64,000 nucleotides of DNA. Source: Cohnella hashimotonis (lineage in GTDB: Bacteria > Bacillota > Bacilli > Paenibacillales > Paenibacillaceae). A program made the translations under genes and the position numbers. The DNA is taken from positions 620,001 to 684,000 of the forward strand of contig NZ_JAGRPV010000001.1 in the NCBI RefSeq assembly GCF_030014955.1. Reading direction: 5' to 3'. Numbering within the stretch: the first letter of the stretch is position 1; each line of letters opens with the position of its first letter. The notes beneath the pieces were generated by a model. It worked only from the letters and a program-made list of their open reading frames with translations, searched no databases and was not told the origin of the DNA. Shown here piece after piece: positions 43,157 through 51,510 of the stretch.

Positions 43157-43909
43157 GTGCAGCGATTGAAGGAGAACAAATACGACGACCGCGGTTTTTT
43201 TGAAAATTACAGCCGGATGCCGAGATCCATCGGCGGTTTGGAGGCGGCAGGAGAGTGGACGGAGCTTCGTTCGATGCTGCCGGAGCTGGCGGGCAAGCGC
43301 GTGCTGGACCTCGGCTGTGGCTACGGCTGGCACTGCAGATACGCGCGCGAGCAGGGGGCGCGGTCCGTCATCGGCGTCGATCTGTCGGAAAAGATGCTGG
43401 CGCGGGCGCGAGAGATGACTGCCGATCCTGCAATTTCATATGTGCGCAGCGGTATCGAGGATTTTGAATTTACGGAAGGCGCGTTCGACGTCGTACTTAG
43501 CTCGCTTGCGCTCCACTATGTGGCGGAATTCGGCGGGATCTGCCGGGATGTGCATCGCAGCCTGTCGGCGGGTGGCGCCTTCGTGTTCACCGTCGAGCAT
43601 CCGGCATATACGGCAGTTGAGGCACAGGATTGGCATTATGGTCCGGAAGGGGAAAAGCTGCACTGGCCGCTCGACCGCTACCACGAGGAAGGGCAGCGGC
43701 TGACGAGATTTCTGGGACATGACGTCGTCAAGTACCACCGGACCGTCGCCGGTTATCTGAATCCTCTGATCGAAGCGGGCTTCCGCGTGGATCGATTGTC
43801 CGAGCTCAAGCCGACGCCCGACTTGCTGGCGCAGCACCCGGCTTGGGCGGACGAGGTGCGACGCCCGATGTTCCTGCTGGTCGCGGCGACCGCGCCATCA
43901 GACGCTTAA
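43157..43909 (+). CDS. SAM-dependent methyltransferase (class I)
   Basis: 250 residues; start uncertain between GTG 43157 and TTG 43169, since the GAGGGA binding site is too close to the first. SAM motif I is VLDLGCGYGWHCRYA (about 49-63), motif II/post-I GVDLSEKML. The later FVFTVEHP and HDVVKYHRTVAGYLNPLIEAGF match the Methyltransf_11/UbiE-like group of small-molecule methyltransferases. Substrate unknown. It is transcribed alone. Confidence 0.85.
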   Translation: MQRLKENKYDDRGFFENYSRMPRSIGGLEAAGEWTELRSMLPELAGKRVLDLGCGYGWHCRYAREQGARSVIGVDLSEKMLARAREMTADPAISYVRSGIEDFEFTEGAFDVVLSSLALHYVAEFGGICRDVHRSLSAGGAFVFTVEHPAYTAVEAQDWHYGPEGEKLHWPLDRYHEEGQRLTRFLGHDVVKYHRTVAGYLNPLIEAGFRVDRLSELKPTPDLLAQHPAWADEVRRPMFLLVAATAPSDA

Positions 43910-43942
43910 GATTAAAGCGTAAGGTCATAGCGCTAGTTAACG

Positions 43943-44362
43943 CTATTTATGATAAAGGGTCGGGCGGCTGGCGCCTGCTTGACTAACCGGCCGGTCCCCG
44001 ATGCGGACAGCGATGCCCTGCGAGTTGGCTTCGGCGCCATTTTCCGCGACTTCTTTCTCGCCAGGACTCAGCGCTTCCTTCACCGAGTGCGCGATCGTGT
44101 GCAGCACGTCGCCTACCTCGTGCGTCGTCTCGAGGAGCGGATCGACGGTATTGATGCGTCCCTTAACGTCCTTAACGGTACGGTTAACGGTATGAATTAA
44201 TGCCGTCGCCTCGTGCGTGGCCTGGAGGGCGGATTTCTTCACGTCGACCAGCGTGCGGTTGGCTTCGTCAAGGGTCGCCATCGTCTTCTTCATCGTCTTG
44301 ACGGCGTAGAGGACGAAGACGGACAGAGAGACGGAAGCCAGCGCCGCGCTTTTGCCTCGCAT
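43943..44362 (-). CDS. DUF948 (YtxG-like) membrane-anchored protein
   Basis: 139 residues. An N-terminal membrane segment (SAALASVSLSVFVLYAV) is followed by a long coiled-coil region with the DUF948 pattern (MATLDEANRTLVDVKKSALQ; INTVDPLLETTHEVGDVLHTIAHSV). Relatives such as B. subtilis YtxG are general-stress proteins. It follows the stress-protein gene by three bases, so they form an operon. Confidence 0.82.
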   Translation of the reverse strand: MRGKSAALASVSLSVFVLYAVKTMKKTMATLDEANRTLVDVKKSALQATHEATALIHTVNRTVKDVKGRINTVDPLLETTHEVGDVLHTIAHSVKEALSPGEKEVAENGAEANSQGIAVRIGDRPVSQAGASRPTLYHK

Positions 44363-44365
44363 TTG

Positions 44366-45004
44366 TCACACCTCCCGGGATTCGTGGGGAATGACGAATT
44401 CCTTCACGGGTGTCTGCACGTCGCCATCCTTGGCGCTAATGTAGACGCGCATCTCGTCGGCAGGCTCGGGCGCGGCATCCGGCAGCGGAGGCTGCTCCAA
44501 CGAGACGGCGGTAGAGCGCGGCTCTATGGCGCCGAAAGCCTGGAAAATGCTCTCCACATGCGACCGGTTCTCGGCCCCGGTCTTCACGATGACGAGCAGA
44601 TGATCCTGCTCGACCAATGTCTTGTAAATCTCGGCCTCGCGGTCCGGAATGCCGAGTCCGACGAGTCCGCCGATGAGCGTGCCCGTGCTTCCACCGACGG
44701 CTGCGCCGGCGATGACGGTCGCGATCGGTCCGGCCGCGAGCAGCGGGCCGAGACCCGGAATGAACAGCAGACCGGCCGTAGCGAGGAGTCCTGCGGTTCC
44801 ACCGAGAAAGGCGCCCGCTACGCCGCCCGTAACCATGCCTTCCGCGCTGTTCGTGCCGGTGACCGTATCCACGTGATGGACAGCTTCGCGTTTATGGCTG
44901 ACGACGGAGATATCATCCTTGTTCCAGCCTGCCGCTTTCAACGCTTCGATCGCGCCAATGACGTCTTGTTCATTTCTAAACGTTCCAACGACTGGTGTAA
45001 GCAT
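44366..45004 (-). CDS. General stress protein 17M-like (YflT) protein with glycine-zipper
   Basis: 212 residues; GGAGG precedes the ATG. The N-terminal domain (VVGTFRNEQDVIGAIEALKAAGWNKDDISVVS) matches the YflT/GSP17M family, and a long Gly/Ala-rich hydrophobic segment (about 57-120) looks like a membrane-inserted glycine-zipper. The C-terminal part repeats the fold (LLVIVKTGAENRSHVESIFQ). A SigmaB role is known for relatives; I could not find a clear SigmaB promoter upstream. Cotranscribed with the DUF948 gene. Confidence 0.82.
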   Translation of the reverse strand: MLTPVVGTFRNEQDVIGAIEALKAAGWNKDDISVVSHKREAVHHVDTVTGTNSAEGMVTGGVAGAFLGGTAGLLATAGLLFIPGLGPLLAAGPIATVIAGAAVGGSTGTLIGGLVGLGIPDREAEIYKTLVEQDHLLVIVKTGAENRSHVESIFQAFGAIEPRSTAVSLEQPPLPDAAPEPADEMRVYISAKDGDVQTPVKEFVIPHESREV

Positions 45005-45239
45005 CGCAATCGCCTCCGTGCTGATTTTTTTTCGCTGGGCGCGCCAGCTGAATACTGATTCTTCACCACGTTGGAATTGGAAATAACAGGGTGGACAAGC
45101 AGTGGGCGAACTTTATTTTCGGAGGCTTGTCCGTTGGCGGGGTTGTCTCCATGGCTTCGGAGAGGTGGTGATTCGCCTGCATTAGAAAGTCGAAGAGTCG
45201 CGCCTCCAGCATGCGCCGGGACACCGTTACGCACTTGGG

Positions 45240-45894
45240 ATAGCCCAATTTTGCGCTATACGTGGAAATTTCGATAGTGAGGAAGAGAGGACCGAAGTCT
45301 CGTGAGCGAGCATAGCCCAATATTGCGCTATACGTGGGCATCTCGATTGGATGGACGAGTGGGCCGAGGTCTAGCGATCGAGAATAGCTCAATTTTGCGC
45401 TATATGTGGGAATCTCGATTGGATAGACGAGTGGACCGAAGTCTCGCGATCGAGAATAGCCCAATTTTGCGCTATACGTGGGAATCTCGATTGGATGGAC
45501 GAGTGGGCCGAGGTCTCGCGAGCGAGCATAGCCCAATATTGCGCTATACGTGGGCATCTCGATTGGATGGACGAGTGGACCGAGGTCTCGCGATCGAGAA
45601 TAGCCCAATTTTAAATTTTGCGCTATACGTGGGCATCTCGATTGGATGGACGAGTGGACCGAGGTCTCGCGATCGAGAATAGCCCAATATTGAGCTATTC
45701 GTGGGAATCTCGATTGGGAGGACGAGTGGACCGAGGTCTCGCGATCGAGAATAGCCCAATTTTGAGCTATACGTGGGAATCTCGATTGGGTGGAAGAGTG
45801 GACCGAGGTCTTGCGATCGAGAATAGCCCAATATTGAGCTATTCGTGGGAATCTCGATTGGATGGGAGAGGTAGCCGAGGCCATGCGAGTGCGG
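45240..45894. repeat. Nine-unit 72-bp tandem repeat array
   Basis: Nine units start at 45240, 45312, 45384, 45456, 45528, 45600, 45679, 45751 and 45823; eight are exactly 72 bp and the sixth has a 7-bp insertion. Each unit opens with a near-palindrome of the form ATAGCCCAATATTGCGCTAT, varying between ATATTG and ATTTTG and between GCGC and GAGC. Units also share CTCGCGATCGAGA near the end. Because 72 is a multiple of three, long open frames arise on both strands (for example minus 45063-45884), but they lack ribosome binding sites. The flanks 45005-45239 and 45895-46036 hold no gene that I see; an AAAGAAACC/TTTCTTT hairpin lies at 45948-45963. Confidence 0.9.
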
Positions 45895-46036
45895 CTGTCT
45901 CAAAGGTTATATCGGCTCGAGAAAGGCCCTCTTTTGCGTTTACAAAAAAAAGAAACCTTTCTTTGGTAAAATGGCGGTACCACCCGACCATATACCCAAA
46001 GAACGATTTCTTTTTACACGCTATGTGGCATGAAAA

Positions 46037-47623
46037 CTAGCTTTCTTTCGGCTTCCGGCCGCGCCTGCTCGATTGCTTGGGCGCGCTCGGCCCGCTTGGC
46101 GCATCCTCGGGAGGAGCCTGAACCTCCATTTCGGTTGCCGCTTGCTTCCTCGCACCTCTCGGTCTGCCGGCAGTCTTCGGCGTTCCAGTCGTCGCTTTCG
46201 CGGCAGCCTGCGCCGGTTTTTCACCAGCAACAGCTTCTCCACCGCCATTTGCCTGCTGGTCAGCCGCCTTCCTGTGCGCCCTGGCAGGCTTGCCGTCGCC
46301 AGCTTCTCCACCGCCATCTGCCTGCTGGACATCCGCCTTCCTGCGCGTCCTGACCGGCTTGCCGTCGCCAGCTTCTCCATCGCCATTGGCCTGCGGGACA
46401 GCCGCCTTCCTGCGCCCCCTCGTCGGCTTGTTCTCCGCAGCCGCTTCGAGGCTGACATTCAAGGCATTGCCGGCCGCCGCCTTCCTGCGGCCTCTCGCCG
46501 GCTTGGCGGCAGCGTCCGCATCATCATCCGCCGGCTTGCCGTCGGCGGCCTCCTCGCGCACCTGCTTCCGCTCGCTATCGTCCCCGCCAACAGCAGGCTC
46601 GCTATCGTCCCCGCCAACAGCAGGCTCGCTATCCGAGCTGCCTTCGCCAGCCTTCGCAAGTGCTTCATCCGCCGCTTCTCCGGCATTCTGCGCCGCATCT
46701 TCGCGAACCTCCCCGGCTTCCCCGGTCTCATCCTCGTCCGCCGATTTTTGCCGTTCGTCCCCGGTGCGGTTCCTGGCTTCCTTGCGCTTGGCGGCTGCCA
46801 GCTTGGCACGCGTCTCCGCATCCAGGTCCAAATCTCCGAAACGCTCGATATCGATCTGCGGATAAGCGAGGTCCAGCGACTCGAACGCCTCCGTAATGAT
46901 TTTCAGCACGCGATAATCGCGGTACCAGCGTTTGTCCGCCGGAACGATATACCACGGGTTGCGCTTCGTGCCGGTCGCTTCGAAGACGTCTTCGTAGGCG
47001 CGGACGTACTCGTCCCAATGCTTCCGTTCCTTGAGGTCGTTCGGATCGAATTTCCACAGCTTCTCGGGACGGGTCAACCGATCTTGCAGCTTCTCGAGCT
47101 GGAACTCCTTGGAGATATGAAGGAAAATCTTGATGACCAGCACGCCGCTGTCCGCGAGCAGCTTTTCGAAATTTTTAATATGTTCGAGACGGCGCTCCGT
47201 CTCTTTCTTGTCGATGATGCCGTGTACGCGGGTGATCAGCACTTCTTCGTAATAAGAGCGGTTGAAGGAGGCGATGTATCCCTTTTGCGGGATCAGCTTG
47301 TGGGTTCGCCACAGGAAATCGTGGGAGGCTTCCTCCGCGGTCGGCGTCTTGAAGCTCTCTGCGCGGTAGCCTTGCGGATTGAGCGCGGACAGTACCTTTT
47401 TCACCGTGCCGTCCTTGCCGCTGCAGTCCATCCCCTGAAACACGATCAGCACGCCGTTCGATCGGCTTGCATACAGCTTTTCCTGCGCTTCCTGCAGTCT
47501 GTCGCGAAGATCCTCGATCTCCGCTTCCACCTGTTCTTTGCTCTCGATATCGCCCGTATCGCGGGGATCGAAGTCCTTTAGGGAAACGTGACGCTTGCGA
47601 TCAAGCCTGGTGCGGTCGGCCAT
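46037..47623 (-). CDS. ppk2: Polyphosphate kinase 2 with long basic AT-hook-like C-terminal tail
   Basis: 528 residues. Residues 1-285 are a complete PPK2 (polyP:AMP/ADP phosphotransferase) core: Walker A GMDCSGKDGTVKKV (about 64-77), FNRSYYEEVLITRVHG lid/Walker B region, and WKFDPNDLKERKHWDEYVRAYED. The remaining roughly 240 residues are low-complexity. They include an exact duplication (SEPAVGGDD twice), then four or more units ending in RGRRKAA, RGRRKAA, RTRRKAD and RAHRKAA, and finally GRPRGARKQ and RRGRKPKES, similar to AT-hook or histone-H1-like tails. The usual family length is about 270-300, so the tail is an unusual extension that may bind DNA, polyphosphate or RNA. Confidence 0.9.
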   Translation of the reverse strand: MADRTRLDRKRHVSLKDFDPRDTGDIESKEQVEAEIEDLRDRLQEAQEKLYASRSNGVLIVFQGMDCSGKDGTVKKVLSALNPQGYRAESFKTPTAEEASHDFLWRTHKLIPQKGYIASFNRSYYEEVLITRVHGIIDKKETERRLEHIKNFEKLLADSGVLVIKIFLHISKEFQLEKLQDRLTRPEKLWKFDPNDLKERKHWDEYVRAYEDVFEATGTKRNPWYIVPADKRWYRDYRVLKIITEAFESLDLAYPQIDIERFGDLDLDAETRAKLAAAKRKEARNRTGDERQKSADEDETGEAGEVREDAAQNAGEAADEALAKAGEGSSDSEPAVGGDDSEPAVGGDDSERKQVREEAADGKPADDDADAAAKPARGRRKAAAGNALNVSLEAAAENKPTRGRRKAAVPQANGDGEAGDGKPVRTRRKADVQQADGGGEAGDGKPARAHRKAADQQANGGGEAVAGEKPAQAAAKATTGTPKTAGRPRGARKQAATEMEVQAPPEDAPSGPSAPKQSSRRGRKPKES

Positions 47624-47735
47624 GCGCTCTCCTCCGATTCTCGCTCTCGATTGTGGGTCTGACCGGGTGCTAGTATCTAAGATTATATCACTCCTCCGGG
47701 CAAAATTATAAACGTTGATCGCGCAGGCTTGGGCT

Positions 47736-47763
47736 GTGACAAACAGGAAGCGCGTGTTATGAT
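47736..47763 (+). promoter_or_regulatory. Sigma-A type promoter upstream of the DGPF/ECF cluster
   Basis: GTGACA (47736-47741) and TATGAT (47758-47763) separated by 16 bases. It would give a leader of about 150 bases before the first DGPF gene. The 47624-47735 gap holds nothing else that I can support. Confidence 0.5.
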
Positions 47764-47822
47764 TTGGCTAAAAACGGAACCTGGCGTCATCTGCCGCATA
47801 TCCAAAATTTTTTTGATGGCGG

Positions 47823-47849
47823 TGTCGATTCGGCAATTTGGCGTTCGTC
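47823..47849 (+). promoter_or_regulatory. Candidate ECF42 autoregulated promoter
   Basis: TGTCGA (47823-47828) and CGTC (47846-47849) are separated by 17 bases. TGTCGA in the -35 and CGTC-type -10 are the published recognition elements of ECF42 sigma factors. It lies about 70 bases upstream of the first DGPF gene, which is cotranscribed with the ECF42-like sigma gene, so autoregulation is plausible. Confidence 0.55.
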
Positions 47850-47917
47850 GTGTATATGAAAGCGAAAGAGTGGCGGTCGAAAAAGGCTGCGGTCCCTATT
47901 CCAAAGGAGGAACAAAC

Positions 47918-48352
47918 ATGCGATTCATGATGATCGTCAAAGGTACGACGGATTCGGAAGCGGGCGTCATGCCGAGCGAGGAACTGGTGGCGGCGATGCA
48001 GCGGTACAACGAGGAGCTAGCCAAGGCAGGCGTCCTGGTAGCGGCAGACGGGCTTCACCCTACCTCGGGGGGCATTCGAATTTCTTATCCCGAGCCGGGC
48101 GGCAAACCCAAGATTACGGACGGACCGTTCACCGAAGCGAAGGAGATTATCGCCGGGTTTACGATGATCGAGGTGAAGTCCAAGGAAGAAGCGGTCGAGT
48201 GGGCGCTGCGGATGCCGGATCCGCACGGGTACGGGCAAGGCCAGATCGAGCTTCGCCAGATCTTCGACATGACGGACTTGACGCAGGATCCGGAAATGCT
48301 GGCCAAGGAGCAGGCGCTGCGCGAGCGGCTTGAAGGGCCTCGCCGGACATGA
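47918..48352 (+). CDS. DGPF/YCII-related domain protein
   Basis: 144 residues from ATG 47918 behind AAAGGAGG; the frame is open upstream to 47729 without a binding site. The family motif DGPFTEAKEIIAGFTMIEV and the end MPDPHGYGQGQIELRQIFD are clear. DGPF proteins accompany ECF42 sigma factors but have no proven biochemical role. The stop overlaps the sigma gene start as ATGA. Confidence 0.9.
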   Translation: MRFMMIVKGTTDSEAGVMPSEELVAAMQRYNEELAKAGVLVAADGLHPTSGGIRISYPEPGGKPKITDGPFTEAKEIIAGFTMIEVKSKEEAVEWALRMPDPHGYGQGQIELRQIFDMTDLTQDPEMLAKEQALRERLEGPRRT

Positions 48353-49641
48353 GCGACCGGGCCGCGCATCGCGCGATCGACGCCGTCTGGCGCATCGAAT
48401 CGGCCAAGCTGATCGCGCGCCTGGCGACGATGGTGCGCGATGTCGGCCTTGCGGAGGACCTGGCGCAGGACGCGCTCTTGATCGCGCTCGAACGGTGGCC
48501 GGAGACGGGCATTCCGGACAACCCGGGGGCGTGGCTCATGACGACGGCGAAGCGCCGGGCGATCGATTTGCTGCGGCGCAATAAGCTGCGCGACCGAAAA
48601 TACGAGGAGTACGGCCGCGCCAGCCCGTTGTATACCGAGGACGATGTGGAAAAGGAGTCGGGCGAGATCGGAGACGAGCTGCTGCGCCTCATCTTCGCGA
48701 CCTGTCATCCGTCGCTGTCGCAGGAAGCTCGGGTCGCGCTGACCTTGCGGCTATTGGGCGGTCTCACGACGGACGAGATCGCGCACGCGTATCTCGTCCC
48801 CGAGCCGACTGTCGCGCAGCGGATCGTCAGGGCGAAGAAGACGCTCGGGGCGGCGCGCGTAAAGCTGGATGTGCCTGAGGGAGCGGAGCTGGAGGAGCGC
48901 ATCTCGTCGGTGCTCGAGGTCGTCTATCTCATGTACAACGAGGGATACTCGGCCACCGCGGGCGGGAGCTGGATCCGGGCGCCGCTCTGCCAGGAGGCGC
49001 TGCGTCTCGGCCGGATGCTGGCGGAGGTTGCGCCGCGGGAACCCGAGGTGCACGGCCTCGTCGCCCTGATGGAGATTCAGTCGTCGCGCTTCAAGACGCG
49101 CATAGGGCTGTCCGGCGAGCCGATCCTGCTCATGGACCAGAACCGCGCGTTGTGGGACCATCTTCTGATCCGCCGCGGACTGGCGGCGCTCGAGCGCGCG
49201 CGCAGCCTGGGACGACCGCTCGGACCATACGCGCTGCAGGCCGCGATCGCCGCCTGCCATGCGCAGGCGCCTACGCCCGGCGATACCGACTGGGCCAGGA
49301 TCGCGGCGCTCTACGAAGCGCTCTCGCGGGCGGCGCCTTCGCCGGTCGTCGAGCTCAACCGCGCCGTCGCGATCGCCATGGCGTTCGGATCTGCGATCGG
49401 GCTGCAGATCGTAGACCGACTGGCGGACGAGCCTGCTTTAAAGGGCTACTACTTGCTGCCGAGCGTACGCGGGGATCTGCTCGCGAAGCTCGGACGCATG
49501 GAGGAGGCGCGTGCGGCTTTCGAGCGGGCTGCCTCCATGACGCAGAACTTGCCGGAGCAAGCGCTCATGCGCCGGCGCGCGGCAGAATGCGCGGAACGTC
49601 GTGGCGAAGACACGAACGGAGTACCGGGAGCGCGCGTTTGA
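48349..49641 (+). CDS. ECF42-group RNA polymerase sigma factor with C-terminal TPR-like extension
   Basis: 430 residues, about double a minimal ECF sigma. Region 2 (about 10-75, DVGLAEDLAQDALLIALERWPE) and region 4 (about 110-165, LLGGLTTDEIAHAYLVPEPTVAQRIVRAKKTLG split over the helix-turn-helix) are followed by about 260 residues of helical, TPR-like repeats containing VVYLMYNEGYSAT and PVVELNRAVAIAMA. This architecture and the DGPF partner define group ECF42. No anti-sigma gene is present; control is thought to act through the extension. The DGPF genes on either side and a TGTCGA promoter upstream are the likely regulon. Confidence 0.92.
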   Translation: MSDRAAHRAIDAVWRIESAKLIARLATMVRDVGLAEDLAQDALLIALERWPETGIPDNPGAWLMTTAKRRAIDLLRRNKLRDRKYEEYGRASPLYTEDDVEKESGEIGDELLRLIFATCHPSLSQEARVALTLRLLGGLTTDEIAHAYLVPEPTVAQRIVRAKKTLGAARVKLDVPEGAELEERISSVLEVVYLMYNEGYSATAGGSWIRAPLCQEALRLGRMLAEVAPREPEVHGLVALMEIQSSRFKTRIGLSGEPILLMDQNRALWDHLLIRRGLAALERARSLGRPLGPYALQAAIAACHAQAPTPGDTDWARIAALYEALSRAAPSPVVELNRAVAIAMAFGSAIGLQIVDRLADEPALKGYYLLPSVRGDLLAKLGRMEEARAAFERAASMTQNLPEQALMRRRAAECAERRGEDTNGVPGARV

Positions 49642-49694
49642 CGTTGATCGATTCGGGCGAAGAGTCGGCGAAAAAGAGAAGCGGGGAATGAAAT

Positions 49695-50501
49695 TTGACG
49701 AAAAGCCACTTGAACCAGGCGGCCTATGCCGTATCCAAAGACGGAACGCGGATCGCTTACGATACGATCGGCCAAGGGCCGGCGGTAATTTTGGCCGGGG
49801 GCGCGTTCAGCTACAGGAAGTTTCCGGGCTTGCAGAAGCTGGCTCGCCTCCTCGCCTCGGACTTTACGGTCGTCAATTATGACAGGCGAGGCAGAGGGGA
49901 CAGCGGGGATCAGAAAACATACGCGATTCAGCGGGAGATCGAAGATCTCGAGGCTGTCATCGGGGCACACGGAGGCGTTGCGCATGTATGGGGGCTATCC
50001 TCGGGCGCGGCATTGGCGCTTGCGGCTGCAGCGAGCGGCGTCGGCATCGCAAAGCTTGCGCTTTACGAGCCTCCGTATCTAGCAGGGGGAACGGGTCCGG
50101 TCTCGCCGGCGGAACAGCGGTCGCAGCTTGAACGGCTGATCTCCGAGGGGCGCCGGGACGAAGCGGTCAAGTACTTCTTGCGCTTGATGGGCGCACCTGG
50201 ATTTGCGGTAACGATGATGCGGCTGATGCCTTTTTGGCCGCGGCTTCGGGCCGTCGCGCACACGCTCCCTTACGATGCGGCGATCATGGGCGATTATTCG
50301 CTGCCTGCGGCCCGGCTCGCTTCGATCGGTTCGCCGGTGCTGGCGGTCGGCGGCGCCAAGAGCCCGGCTGCGCTTCGGGAGGCGGTGCGGCAGGTCGGCC
50401 TGGCCGTGCCGCATGGCGAGTCCCGCCTGCTCCCGGGTCAAAATCACAATGTATCTATGGACGCGCTCGCGCCGGTGCTGAAGTCGTTTTTCCTCGCTTG
50501 A
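49695..50501 (+). CDS. Alpha/beta hydrolase
   Basis: 268 residues from TTG 49695 with a weak binding site (GCGGGG). The start KDGTRIAYDTIGQGPAVILAGGAF and the nucleophile elbow GLSSGAAL (Ser about 106) match the esterase/haloperoxidase-like alpha/beta hydrolases. The catalytic His is in GQNHNVS near the end. It lies between the sigma factor and the second DGPF gene and belongs to the same cluster. Substrate unknown. Confidence 0.85.
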   Translation: MTKSHLNQAAYAVSKDGTRIAYDTIGQGPAVILAGGAFSYRKFPGLQKLARLLASDFTVVNYDRRGRGDSGDQKTYAIQREIEDLEAVIGAHGGVAHVWGLSSGAALALAAAASGVGIAKLALYEPPYLAGGTGPVSPAEQRSQLERLISEGRRDEAVKYFLRLMGAPGFAVTMMRLMPFWPRLRAVAHTLPYDAAIMGDYSLPAARLASIGSPVLAVGGAKSPAALREAVRQVGLAVPHGESRLLPGQNHNVSMDALAPVLKSFFLA

Positions 50502-50543
50502 GTTCGCTTGAGCTTGATCGATACAAACAAGGAGGGATGCCGC

Positions 50544-50984
50544 ATGCGATTCATGATCCTGATCAAGGCGAACGCGCGCTTCGAAGCCGGGATCGAGCCG
50601 GCGGACGACCGGGTCGCCGCGTTCGCGGCCTACAGCCGGGAGATGAAGAAGGCGGGCGTTCTGATCGAGTCTGCGACCCTGCTGCCGAGCGCCGAAGGGC
50701 TCCGGCTGGCCTATCCCGAGAAGGGCGGTCTGCCGGCGATGACGGCCGGGCCGTTCGACGGCTCGGAGGGGCAGGTCGCAGGCTACATGCTGCTTGAAGC
50801 CGAATCGGACCGGGAGGCATACGCATGGGCGGCAGGGATGCCCGATCCTTATGGATTCGGGGAGGGCGGGATCGAGCTGCGCCGGCTCCGGGAGACGGCC
50901 GGGCCGCCGGTCGCCGGCGGTTCGAGTCCGATCGAGGCCGACCTGCGCGATCAGCTTGGCGCCTTAAGAGGCTTGCAAGCATAA
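50544..50984 (+). CDS. Second DGPF/YCII-related domain protein
   Basis: 146 residues from ATG 50544, preceded by AAGGAGGG. It parallels the first copy: MRFMILIKANARFEAG, then AGPFDGSEGQVAGYMLLEAES and MPDPYGFGEGGIELR. The DGPF motif itself is AGPF here. It may be a second partner of the ECF42 sigma factor. Confidence 0.9.
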   Translation: MRFMILIKANARFEAGIEPADDRVAAFAAYSREMKKAGVLIESATLLPSAEGLRLAYPEKGGLPAMTAGPFDGSEGQVAGYMLLEAESDREAYAWAAGMPDPYGFGEGGIELRRLRETAGPPVAGGSSPIEADLRDQLGALRGLQA

Positions 50985-51030
50985 CGCAAACTTTTGCATG
51001 AATAAACGCAGCTTAAAAGGAGCTAAAAAC

Positions 51031-51372
51031 ATGAACCCTGAGATCACGCAATTCATCGCCGACCTCAAAGAACCCTGGCAAGCCGAGCGCTGCCAGGCGC
51101 TGCGGGAGCTAACCTTGCAGGCGATTCCGGACGCGCTCGAGCGCATGCAGTACAAAAAGCCGCATTACTTAAAAAACGGCAAGTATGCCGCCGTCATCTC
51201 GACGTCCAAGGACGCGGTGAGCTACACTATTTTTAACGCCGAGGGCATCGCGTTTCCCGAAGGCGCCTGGAGCGGACCGCCCGAGCGCAAGACGATCAAG
51301 ATCGGGAAGAAGCAGGAAGTCGACAAGGAAGAAGTGGCGGATTTGCTCAAGCAAGCTTCGGCTTCGCTGTAA
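51031..51372 (+). CDS. DUF1801 (YdhG-like) small protein
   Basis: 113 residues from ATG 51031 after AAAAGGAGC. The motif IPDALERMQYKKPHYLKNGKYAAVISTSKDAVSYTIF is typical of the DUF1801 family of small soluble proteins with no settled function. It often occurs near DGPF and ECF genes and is probably the last gene of this cluster, followed by a terminator. Confidence 0.8.
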   Translation: MNPEITQFIADLKEPWQAERCQALRELTLQAIPDALERMQYKKPHYLKNGKYAAVISTSKDAVSYTIFNAEGIAFPEGAWSGPPERKTIKIGKKQEVDKEEVADLLKQASASL

Positions 51373-51447
51373 ACGGCGGCGGCTATTGATCGTTGACAGC
51401 TCTTCCATTTTTGGACATAATCGAATTAATGAATGAAACGGGGAAGC

Positions 51448-51494
51448 GCCCCGTCAGAGCCGAACACGAACCGTGTCGCTTTGACGGGGCTTTT
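51448..51494 (+). terminator. Terminator between DUF1801 and Uma2 genes
   Basis: GCCCCGTCA (51448-51456) pairs with TGACGGGGC (51482-51490), followed by TTTTC. It lies 17 bases before the Uma2 ribosome binding region, so it could also act as a leader attenuator. Confidence 0.75.
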
Positions 51495-51510
51495 CTGTCA
51501 GGAGGACATG

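Noticed and set aside
45063..45884. 273-codon minus-strand frame with repeated SRSRDLGPLVHPIEIPTYSA units, and matching plus-strand frames
   Set aside because: They are by-products of a 72-bp tandem repeat whose length is a multiple of three, open on several frames, without ribosome binding sites or recognisable domains.
45240..45894. Possible CRISPR array
   Set aside because: Units are contiguous with no unique spacers and no cas genes nearby; the same holds for 53619-53903.
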